From NCBI GenBank assembly GCA_002353885.1, contig DEKO01000082.1, positions 12,158 through 22,158 of the forward strand: a stretch of DNA of 10,001 nucleotides, read 5' to 3'. Origin of the DNA: Porphyromonadaceae bacterium UBA2720 (GTDB taxonomy: Bacteria > Bacteroidota > Bacteroidia > Bacteroidales > Muribaculaceae). The stretch's first letter is position 1, and the number at the start of each line of letters is the position of its first letter. Shown here in pieces: positions 1 to 5,508 of this stretch. The notes under the pieces are model-generated. The model saw nothing but the letters and a program-made list of their open reading frames with translations. It was not told where the DNA came from and did no database searches. The translations under genes were made by a program, and so were the position numbers.

Positions 1-68
1 ACGATGGGACTGGCCCAAGCCGAAATGGATGACAACACGATTACCGTAGTAATCAGTTGTTTCTTCAT
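1..68 (-). CDS. N-terminus of a secreted protein (partial, runs off left edge)
   Basis: Only the first 22 codons lie in the window. Starting from the ATG at 68-66, they read as a classic signal peptide: MKKQ, a hydrophobic core (LITTVIVLSSIS) and a small-residue end (AWAS), with likely cleavage after Ala19. The mature protein is outside the window, so its function is unknown. The start lies 4 nt after the TGA stop of the fibronectin III gene (TGA CAAA ATG), which argues that the two are co-transcribed and perhaps translationally coupled. No Shine-Dalgarno sequence is seen, as is usual in Bacteroidetes. The reading rests on the signal peptide shape and the tight spacing; homology cannot be judged. 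Confidence 0.7.
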   Translation of the reverse strand, partial: MKKQLITTVIVLSSISAWASPI

Positions 69-72
69 TTTG

Positions 73-1878
73 TCAGATTTTCACTTTATAGACCTGTTCT
101 CCAGCTTTGATGACATAGATACCTGGCTGCAGAGTTATAGTAGAGCCAGCAGCTGCACGGGCGAGAATTTGGCCATTGAGATTGTAGACCGTTGCGTCAG
201 CTTGGACCATCACTGCGCCATGAAGCACCTGGAGCTGTGCGTCGCCCTCGACCTGATCGATAGCCGTGGCGATGAGCTGAACGTGGATGGGGTTGCTGTG
301 CTCTGAAGCAATCTCGTCGACATAATTACCATAATATGACGAGACCACGGTGTTGGCGTATGCCACGACATCATAATCATAGGTCACCGCATTGCTCACG
401 GGCAGATCGAACACCATCGAGGTGGCGTTGCCGGCATCGAAGATGCCCACTAGCTGGCTCATGGTGTCGCCAGCCTTGAGTTGCTGCGAAACTTGAATAT
501 AGTCGATGAAGAGTTTGTCAGTTCCATTGAGATAAGACAGCTCGATATAGGTCTCGGCATTCCCCTTGTCGGAGGTGACGACATAGTCGGCAAAGTCGCC
601 CGTGAGCGTGATCTCGCTGGACTCGACCAGCTGGTCTCCATTGTAGATGTTGACCGTGACCTTGTCACCGTCAACCGGACCGCTATAGTTGCGCGACACC
701 ATGTTGACCTTGAGTGTGAAGTTGCCTCCGTCGTTGCTCAGGTCCAATGCAGGAGTGGTTATGGTGCCTGCCCCGCTGAAGGGTGCAATGCCCATGTATC
801 CCGCTGCCAGGCAATGGCTGTAGCCATACCAGCCCGGCTGCTGTGTGTAAGCGTCAAGATATTCTTGAGTTGACGGATAGGTCACCGATGTGATGGTACC
901 CTGCGTCACACGCGAGAAATCCTCGTCAATGACATTGACCACAGCATCTTGAGCCAAAACTTCGTTTCGGGTGACATAGACCTCATAGCGCAGTGCATCG
1001 GGCACAGCCTCCCAGTTGGCCGTGAAGCCCTGCTCACTGACGTCGGTTGCAGGCAGCGCGACGGGGGCCTCCAGCTCGGTGATGACCTTGACCACCTCAA
1101 TCTCGTCGCTCTCGGCCGAGATGATGTCGCCCTTGACAGCACGCACGTTGAAGTAGTAAGTCTTGCCGTCGTCAAGTCCGGTCACCTGATAGGATGTGCC
1201 GGTGACAGCCTGGTCTTGAAGGACATAGTTGCGTGTGTCGCCGTCCTTGGTGTAAACGTTGAGCAGATAGCCCGTGGCGCCGGTCACCGATTTCCACAAT
1301 GCGGTGAACGATGTGCCATCGGCTTGCGTGGGCTGATTGGCCACCGGTGCAGCCAAGAACGATTCGCTGGTTTCGACCTTGAGGTCATCGATGAGGATGC
1401 CGTTGACCACAAAGTTGGGTTTAAAGGTCAAGTAAGACGTGCTGCGACCACCCGAAGTGATATACTCGACGGTCGTCCAGTTGTTGTCGTAGAGATAGAA
1501 CGTTGTGGCAGTGTTGTAACCAAGCTGCACGTCGACCGCTCCCACATCGTCCAGCGTCTTGACGCGGAAAGTGATGCGCAGGTTACCGCCACCCGACGAC
1601 ATGTCGGTAGTGGCCGTGCGCAAGTTGCCTCCATCGCCAATCTTGAGGCATCCACCGGCCTCATAGACGCGCGAGCCGGTCCATCCGGGCAGTGTGTTGC
1701 GCAGTTTGTTGGACGAATACGAACTGATGTCGACAGTGGCAGGATTGTCCTCGCTGCCCTCGGTGAAAGCATCGAAGTTCTGGTCAAGTACCACGGTGAT
1801 GTCGGACTGTGCTGTTGCCGACAGGCTGAAGAGAGCCATCATCACGGCCCCAATCAATAGATGTAAATGTTTTCTCAT
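73..1878 (-). CDS. Secreted fibronectin III / jelly-roll protein with T9SS-like C-terminal tail
   Basis: I chose the ATG at 1878 (601 aa, MRKHLHL...) over an in-frame TTG three codons upstream, because it gives a clean signal peptide (residues 1-23, cleavage ATA|QS). Domains seen: a beta-rich jelly-roll-like module at about 28-168 (starts LDQNF, ends ILIDDLKV); a complete fibronectin III domain at about 174-263 (W195, Y241); the first half of a second one at about 269-308 (FTANW, YEVYV); a second jelly-roll module at about 314-466 (starts VIDEDF, ends FIDYIQVS); the second half of that fibronectin domain at about 470-535 (TYDYDVVAYA, SEHS); and a tail at 537-601 with VYNLNGQ and PGIYVIKAG...YKVKI, resembling type A sorting tails of type IX secretion. 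Such modules usually bind glycans or proteins. No catalytic domain is visible. It is probably exported to the surface; ligand unknown. Own promoter at 1921-1951. Confidence 0.85.
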   Translation of the reverse strand: MRKHLHLLIGAVMMALFSLSATAQSDITVVLDQNFDAFTEGSEDNPATVDISSYSSNKLRNTLPGWTGSRVYEAGGCLKIGDGGNLRTATTDMSSGGGNLRITFRVKTLDDVGAVDVQLGYNTATTFYLYDNNWTTVEYITSGGRSTSYLTFKPNFVVNGILIDDLKVETSESFLAAPVANQPTQADGTSFTALWKSVTGATGYLLNVYTKDGDTRNYVLQDQAVTGTSYQVTGLDDGKTYYFNVRAVKGDIISAESDEIEVVKVITELEAPVALPATDVSEQGFTANWEAVPDALRYEVYVTRNEVLAQDAVVNVIDEDFSRVTQGTITSVTYPSTQEYLDAYTQQPGWYGYSHCLAAGYMGIAPFSGAGTITTPALDLSNDGGNFTLKVNMVSRNYSGPVDGDKVTVNIYNGDQLVESSEITLTGDFADYVVTSDKGNAETYIELSYLNGTDKLFIDYIQVSQQLKAGDTMSQLVGIFDAGNATSMVFDLPVSNAVTYDYDVVAYANTVVSSYYGNYVDEIASEHSNPIHVQLIATAIDQVEGDAQLQVLHGAVMVQADATVYNLNGQILARAAAGSTITLQPGIYVIKAGEQVYKVKI

Positions 1879-1920
1879 AAATAACAATGATTTTGAATAT
1901 AACTTTCAGGTTTTCGGCCA

Positions 1921-1951
1921 CAAAGATAGTAATATTATCGCAAATTCCAAA
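1921..1951 (-). promoter_or_regulatory. Bacteroidetes-type promoter of the fibronectin III gene
   Basis: Read on the minus strand, TTTG (1951-1948) is followed after 19 nt by TATCTTTG (1928-1921). This matches the Bacteroidetes sigma-ABfr consensus TTTG-N19-21-TAnnTTTG exactly. Transcription would start near 1915, giving a leader of about 35-40 nt to the ATG at 1878. The -33 box lies about 20 nt beyond the T-run of the terminator that ends the previous gene, so this looks like an independent transcription unit. Confidence 0.75.
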
Positions 1952-1970
1952 ATAAAGACTGCAAATTAAC

Positions 1971-2009
1971 AAAAAAAGTGGCATCGCCATGAATGACTGG
2001 CGATGCCAC
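1971..2009 (-). terminator. Intrinsic terminator of the FadL-like gene
   Basis: On the minus strand, GTGGCATCGCCA (2009-1998) pairs perfectly with TGGCGATGCCAC (1989-1978) across an 8-nt loop, and is followed at once by seven Ts (1977-1971). The stem begins 21 nt after the TAG stop of the outer-membrane protein gene. A 12-bp GC-rich stem plus a T-run is a textbook Rho-independent terminator. Confidence 0.93.
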
Positions 2010-2030
2010 TGATGAGTACAATAGGCCAAA

Positions 2031-3626
2031 CTAGAATCGGAAGCCGATGGTGGCCGAGATGCGGTTGTTGTTGTCCTTGACCTCGTCGCTGACCGTGGGC
2101 AGGTCGTTGATGCCCGGGAACATGTGATAATTGCTCTTGCGGTTCTTGTGGACGTAGGCCATGTCGAAGTAGAAGTTCTTGTGGTGATAGCCCAGACCTG
2201 CAGTGATGTACTGCGTGCTCAGGTCGTAGGTGTAAGCGGTGCTGATGCCGCACACATTGACATCAATCTCATCGTTCTTGACAGCATCTTTAGCAGCGCC
2301 TGTCTGATGCGAGAAGCCGGCACGAAGACTGAACTTGGGTGTAACACGATACTCGGCACCAACGCGGACGATGTGCTGTCCTTGCAGGTAGTCTTTGACA
2401 TCCTGGGTTGTGTACTTGTTCTCGGTGAAGTGGTCGTAGAACTCCCAGTCGTCCTTGACACGGATGTTGTTGGTTCCAACATACTCATAGTCAGCACTGA
2501 TGATGGCCTTGCTGCCAATGACACCAGCCACACTGCCAATGAAGCGCCATGGCGTGCGCAAGTCATAGTTCATGCGATAGGTGTCGGTGTAGTCCTGCAG
2601 CTTGTATTCACTGCCGTTGAGAGGATAGAAAGCGGTGTTGAGCGTCTGGTCAAAACGGTCGGTCATCTCGTAGTAGGTGGGTGTATGGAAGGCAAAGCCG
2701 AAGCGCAGCTCGTTGATGGGCTTGACGATGACTCCCAGCTTGAAGTTGAAGCCCGTGCCAGTGGTGCGCGACCAGTTGGTGAATCCCAGGTCAACATCAC
2801 CGTCGACGAGTTGTGCCTCAGGATCATCGGGTTTGTTGTAAACCTCGGTGTTCTGCAACGACTCACCATAATACTGATTGTACTCATAGAGAATGTCGGT
2901 GATCCCGAATCCCACTCCCCAGTAGAGCGTATTGGCGATGTTGCCACCCAGATTGATGCCGAATTCATCGACGTGTCCCCGCTCCTCCATGTCGTACTCA
3001 CCATAAGCGGTCACGCCGTCAAACCCGAGTCCAGCAAAGCGGCTGCCCTCGTGGTTGGTGGGTATAACCAGATAATTGTTGAAAGCGAGCACCTGGTTCC
3101 AGTCGGCATTACTGTTGGCAATGGGGTTGTCAATGAGTATGTCGTCGGCGACGATGCCCTTAGCCATCATCTTGTCGGCAAGGTAGTTGGTGATGCTAGT
3201 ATTGAGTTCACCCACGCCACGATAGCGACGGTCGAAATGCATGAGTCGATTGTAGCTCACGCCCCAGTTGAAGTTGGGCATGGTCTCGCTATCGAGTTTG
3301 AGTGCTCCAACGTAGCCAAAGGTGTTAACATTAAACTTGGTCTTATCCTCGGTAACACTGGCCGTCTTGGCGCTGTTGATGTCAAGGCTCAGTGTCAGCC
3401 CGATGTCACTGCTGCGATAGACTCCGATGCCTGCAGGGTTCTGGTTGAGCGATGATATGTCGCCACCGAGAGCACCGAATGCTCCGGCCATCGACATGAA
3501 ACGCGATGTGCCTCGCAACTCGGTCTGCGACAGTCGCAGGTTGTCGAAGGCGTACTCACATTGTGGCGGCTGAGCCTCAGCTGCCAGAGCAGCCAACATA
3601 GCAAAGCCAAAGATAGTTCTTTTCAT
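2031..3626 (-). CDS. FadL/OmpP1-family outer-membrane protein
   Basis: A 531-aa outer-membrane beta-barrel of the Bacteroidetes branch of the FadL/OmpP1/TodX family, whose characterised members carry hydrophobic compounds such as long-chain fatty acids across the outer membrane. The substrate here is unknown. Visible: a signal peptide (MKRTIFGFAMLAALAAEA, cleavage before Gln19); an N-terminal segment (about 27-80) with the hatch-type motif GGDISSLNQNPAG, NPAG at residues 63-66; then alternating amphipathic strands rich in Tyr, Trp and Asn; and a last strand ending in aromatic RISATIGFRF, as barrel-assembly signals do. It is longer than E. coli FadL (about 446 residues), which is common in Bacteroidetes. 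The ATG start fits the signal peptide. No good TAnnTTTG box lies just upstream, so it may be read through from the gene at 3768-5090. A strong terminator follows. Confidence 0.85.
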   Translation of the reverse strand: MKRTIFGFAMLAALAAEAQPPQCEYAFDNLRLSQTELRGTSRFMSMAGAFGALGGDISSLNQNPAGIGVYRSSDIGLTLSLDINSAKTASVTEDKTKFNVNTFGYVGALKLDSETMPNFNWGVSYNRLMHFDRRYRGVGELNTSITNYLADKMMAKGIVADDILIDNPIANSNADWNQVLAFNNYLVIPTNHEGSRFAGLGFDGVTAYGEYDMEERGHVDEFGINLGGNIANTLYWGVGFGITDILYEYNQYYGESLQNTEVYNKPDDPEAQLVDGDVDLGFTNWSRTTGTGFNFKLGVIVKPINELRFGFAFHTPTYYEMTDRFDQTLNTAFYPLNGSEYKLQDYTDTYRMNYDLRTPWRFIGSVAGVIGSKAIISADYEYVGTNNIRVKDDWEFYDHFTENKYTTQDVKDYLQGQHIVRVGAEYRVTPKFSLRAGFSHQTGAAKDAVKNDEIDVNVCGISTAYTYDLSTQYITAGLGYHHKNFYFDMAYVHKNRKSNYHMFPGINDLPTVSDEVKDNNNRISATIGFRF

Positions 3627-3640
3627 TTTCTTATTTTCTG

Positions 3641-3675
3641 AATTGAAAATTGATAATTGAAAATTGAGAATTGTT
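3641..3675 (+). repeat. AT-rich heptamer array (AATTGAN type), copy 1
   Basis: Five consecutive 7-nt units: AATTGAA, AATTGAT, AATTGAA, AATTGAG, AATTGTT. The array lies 14 nt upstream of the ATG of the FadL-like gene, so the mRNA-sense strand reads as CAATT-type units. It is the same family as the arrays at 5461-5488 and 7171-7212; the end AATTGTTGCT recurs at the end of the 7171 array. Confidence 0.8.
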
Positions 3676-3687
3676 GCTTATGAAAGA

Positions 3688-3740
3688 GCTCTGAGAACTC
3701 GAGTTCTCGGATCACTCGGAGTTCTCAGAGTTCTCAGAGC
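3688..3740 (-). terminator. Inverted-repeat cluster between two minus genes; weak terminator or attenuator
   Basis: GCTCTGAGAACTC (3688-3700) is perfectly complementary to GAGTTCTCAGAGC (3728-3740), a 13-bp stem. Inside it GAGTTCTC occurs at 3701-3708 and 3719-3726 as well as at 3728-3735, and one GAGAACTC (3693-3700) can pair with any of the three, including a tight 16-nt palindrome at 3693-3708. On the minus strand the stem starts 27 nt after the stop of the low-complexity gene and is followed only by TCTTTC, a poor T-run. It could be a weak terminator, an mRNA-stabilising hairpin or a switch setting read-through into the FadL-like gene. Confidence 0.5.
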
Positions 3741-3767
3741 ATATTAAAGTGCGGGTTGTGCGTTTTT

Positions 3768-5090
3768 TTAGTGTCTGCGACCTCCTCCGCCGCCACCGCC
3801 GCCGCTGCGCGAGCTGCCTCCGCCGAAGCCTCCGCCACCGCCGAAGCTGCCGCTGCTGCGTGAGCTGCCACTATAGCTGCTGCCGCTGCTGCGCGAGCTG
3901 CCATAGCTACTGCTGCGCGAGCTGCCATAGCTACTGCTGCTGCGCGAGCTGCCACTGTAGCTGCTGCCGCTGCGCGAGCTGCCGCTGTAGCTGCTGCTGC
4001 GGGTCGTGCTGGGCGAGTAGCTGCGGGTGGTAGAGCCACTGTAGCCCGAGCTGGCCGTGCCGCGGTTGCGCACGCTGCCGCCACTGTAGCCACTGGTTGT
4101 GCCTACGCTGCCATTGGTGCCACGACCGATGTTGCCAACCTGGCTGCTGGGGCGTGTGCGACCTGTAGTGACACCCGACATAGTGCTGGGGCGTGTGCGA
4201 CCGTTATTGATGGTTCCGCTGCCAGTGCGCGTGGTGTTGCCGGCTGTGCGCACACCCGAGCGAGTGCCGCCTGAGCTGAAGCCACTGCCGCGACGCGACG
4301 AACCACTGAGCAGACTGCGGTGGTCGCCAGGCAGACGATTATCGCGATGCCAATAGCGATTGCCGGTGTTGTGATAGATGTTGCCATAGCTCCACATGTG
4401 CGGTCCGTGGTGTCCCCAAGGACGAGCCCAGGGATCGTACCACCCATGCCAGCCACCATGCCAGCCCCAGCCCCATCCCCAGCTGCTATAGTGCCAAGGG
4501 CTGTACCAGCCACCCCAACTATAGTAGGGACGGTGCCAGCCATACCAGCCGCTGTAGTACCAAGGATCCCAGAATGGGTCGTAGAGCGAGTACCATGGGT
4601 CATACCAGTAGCTACTATAGCCAAAGCCCCATCCAAAACGCGGCGAGAAGCCATAGTTAGAGCCAATGACCAGATTGACCGTCGGAGCGTTGTCGTAGTA
4701 GAGCTCGACTAGTTCATCATCGTTGCTGAGGACTACGATATCGGGGTTATAGAAGCGCTCGATGCGCTGCGTGTTGCCGAACGTACCCTGGCTCTCATAG
4801 TCAGGAGCATCCAGATAGAGTGTGTCATTCTCAGGCTGAGCATAGATGCCACCCCGACGGTTGTACTCGTCGACATCACGGTCGGTCTGATAATTCTTCT
4901 CAACAGTGACCTTGTAGCGAGTGGGCACCTCGGTGCGCGTTGTTCTGGTTTCCACACGCTTGGTCTCCTTCTTCACTTCGGTGGCCGTTTTGTTACCATC
5001 GTAGTAGATGTCGTCATAATCCTGTGCGTGGATTACGGTGCCGGCACCCAGTGCCAGGACACCCAGTAGTGTTAAAACTCTCAATTTCAT
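3768..5090 (-). CDS. Secreted Trp/Tyr/Gly-rich protein with Ser-Gly-Arg repeat tail, function unknown
   Basis: I do not recognise a named family for this 440-aa protein. It has a clear signal peptide (MKLRVLTLLGVLALG...; cleavage near IHA|QD at 22-23). Region 24-145 is charged, with an acidic patch (SNDDELVELYYDN, 122-134). Region 146-238 is extraordinarily aromatic: 19 Trp between residues 154 and 233, in motifs such as YDPW, DPFWDPW and GWGWGW, with many Tyr, Gly and His. Region 256-415 is Ser/Gly/Thr/Arg-rich and probably disordered, with repeats such as SYSGSSRSS and YGSSRSS. The end is FGGGGGFGGG, then eight Gly and RRH. No catalytic motif, transmembrane helix or sorting tail is visible. 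The product is likely periplasmic or surface-exposed. In-frame stops are absent and the signal peptide fixes the frame, so it is a real gene despite its low complexity. It precedes the FadL-like gene on the same strand, 141 nt away. Confidence 0.75.
   Translation of the reverse strand: MKLRVLTLLGVLALGAGTVIHAQDYDDIYYDGNKTATEVKKETKRVETRTTRTEVPTRYKVTVEKNYQTDRDVDEYNRRGGIYAQPENDTLYLDAPDYESQGTFGNTQRIERFYNPDIVVLSNDDELVELYYDNAPTVNLVIGSNYGFSPRFGWGFGYSSYWYDPWYSLYDPFWDPWYYSGWYGWHRPYYSWGGWYSPWHYSSWGWGWGWHGGWHGWYDPWARPWGHHGPHMWSYGNIYHNTGNRYWHRDNRLPGDHRSLLSGSSRRGSGFSSGGTRSGVRTAGNTTRTGSGTINNGRTRPSTMSGVTTGRTRPSSQVGNIGRGTNGSVGTTSGYSGGSVRNRGTASSGYSGSTTRSYSPSTTRSSSYSGSSRSGSSYSGSSRSSSSYGSSRSSSYGSSRSSGSSYSGSSRSSGSFGGGGGFGGGSSRSGGGGGGGGRRH
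3780..3803 (-). repeat. Poly-glycine codon run
   Basis: Eight consecutive glycine codons (residues 430-437) just before the terminal RRH of the low-complexity secreted protein. The run mixes synonymous Gly codons, so it is kept at the protein level and is not a pure trinucleotide tract. Confidence 0.75.
3855..3995 (-). repeat. Degenerate in-frame tandem repeat coding SGSSRSS units
   Basis: Residues about 366-412 are imperfect repeats of (S/Y)(S)GSSRSS(S)Y type. At the DNA level, GGCAGCTCGCGCAGCA-like segments recur every 18-30 nt, always in multiples of three. Such a tract can gain or lose units by slippage without breaking the frame. Confidence 0.75.
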
Positions 5091-5147
5091 ATCTGTAAAA
5101 TTTAAATATTATTTGCAGTTTTACGCCTCTTTGACTCGGGTATAAAC

Positions 5148-5155
5148 CAAAGGTT
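5148..5155 (-). promoter_or_regulatory. Possible -7 box of the low-complexity gene, within an inverted repeat
   Basis: On the minus strand AACCTTTG (5155-5148) differs from TAnnTTTG in one base and would give a leader of roughly 50 nt to the ATG at 5090. A TTTG lies at 5173-5170, but the 14-nt spacing is short. The box overlaps a 15-nt inverted repeat, TAAACC-AAA-GGTTTA (5143-5157), which could be an operator. Weak evidence. Confidence 0.3.
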
Positions 5156-5300
5156 TAAAGGCACTACACCAAATTCGTTGCCAAATTAGTCATTTGTCAC
5201 GACATGGCCAAATTTTGGTTCCTTTAAGGAACAATTTTCGTACGTTTTTAAACATTTTTATCGTTTGACATGCTTTCATCATGTGTTTTAGCAAAACGCG

Positions 5301-5420
5301 TGCCAGGGCGAGTCGTCTTTGGCCTGCCGATGTGAATAATCGACAAACAGCCACATCATGTCGACGATGTGGTCGATTGCGGCACCACACCGGGCTGGGC
5401 CTAGGCCACGACTCGTGGCA
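5301..5420. other. Highly self-complementary GC-rich block; candidate structured RNA or DNA element
   Basis: Nested complementary segments: TGCCA (5301-5305) with TGGCA (5416-5420); CGAGTCG (5309-5315) with CGACTCG (5409-5415); TGGCCT (5320-5325) with AGGCCA (5403-5408); AATCGA (5338-5343) with TCGATT (5373-5378); CCACATC (5351-5357) with GATGTGG (5366-5372). The right arm of the outer stem is continuous for 18 nt, and the left arm has bulges of 3 and 4 nt. The inner stem totals 13 bp around an 8-nt loop. The block stands out as GC-rich in an AT-rich spacer. I see no consensus promoter or T-run on either strand, and no signature of SRP RNA, tmRNA or RNase P RNA. It could be a small RNA, a leader element or an intergenic palindromic repeat. 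Confidence 0.45.
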
Positions 5421-5460
5421 TAGTTAAACCGAGACTTTGTCATAATTCATCATGCATATT

Positions 5461-5488
5461 CTCAATTCGCAAAGTACAATTCTCAATT
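5461..5488 (-). repeat. AT-rich heptamer elements, copy 2 (interrupted)
   Basis: In minus-strand reading AATTGAG (5488-5482) and AATTGTA (5481-5475) are followed, after one unrelated 7-nt unit, by AATTGAG (5467-5461). The 7-nt register is kept across the gap. Same family as the arrays at 3641-3675 and 7171-7212, and again just upstream of a gene start. Confidence 0.65.
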
Positions 5489-5508
5489 AAAAGTATTACC
5501 TTTGCGGC
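5477..5508 (+). promoter_or_regulatory. Near-leaderless promoter module of the dihydrouridine synthase gene
   Basis: CAATTCTCAATT (5477-5488), 8 nt, then the -7 box TACCTTTG (5497-5504), then CGGC and the ATG at 5509. A -7 box only 4 nt from the start codon would put the transcription start at or within a few bases of the A of ATG, so the mRNA is probably leaderless. No TTTG is found at the usual -33 distance. The same ungapped layout precedes the trmN6-like gene. Confidence 0.65.

Larger units (their letters stand above)
5091..5508. other. 418-nt divergent spacer with several palindromes, no convincing gene
   Basis: This spacer separates the minus-strand low-complexity gene from the plus-strand dihydrouridine synthase. 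It holds a possible promoter (5148-5173), a 15-nt palindrome GTTCCTT-T-AAGGAAC (5218-5232), a small hairpin GTTTT-AGC-AAAAC (5285-5297), a GC-rich self-complementary block (5301-5420), and the heptamer elements and promoter of the dus-type gene (5461-5504). The only longer open frame (5190-5390, minus, GTG start) has no plausible protein features. Confidence 0.6.

Noticed and set aside
39..54. Palindrome GATTAC-CGTA-GTAATC as a terminator for the fibronectin III gene
   Set aside because: It lies within codons 5-10 of the next gene, has only a 6-bp AT-rich stem and no T-run in the minus direction.
949..1860. Plus-strand open frame of 303 codons opposite the fibronectin III gene
   Set aside because: Antisense shadow; the opposite strand has a promoter, signal peptide and clear domains.
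2124..3455. Long plus-strand open frame of 443 codons opposite the FadL-like gene
   Set aside because: It is a mirror of a GC-biased coding strand: no signal peptide or recognisable motif, while the minus frame gives a coherent outer-membrane protein with signal peptide, NPAG motif, aromatic last strand and terminator.
3734..4093. Ala-rich minus-strand frame overlapping the low-complexity gene
   Set aside because: It is the Ser/Gly repeat DNA read in another frame (GCN codons from AGC/GGC repeats) and has no start context or independent features.
5190..5390. 66-codon minus-strand frame with GTG start in the spacer
   Set aside because: No hydrophobic, domain or composition signal, no promoter, and it overlaps the self-complementary block, which explains the base composition better.
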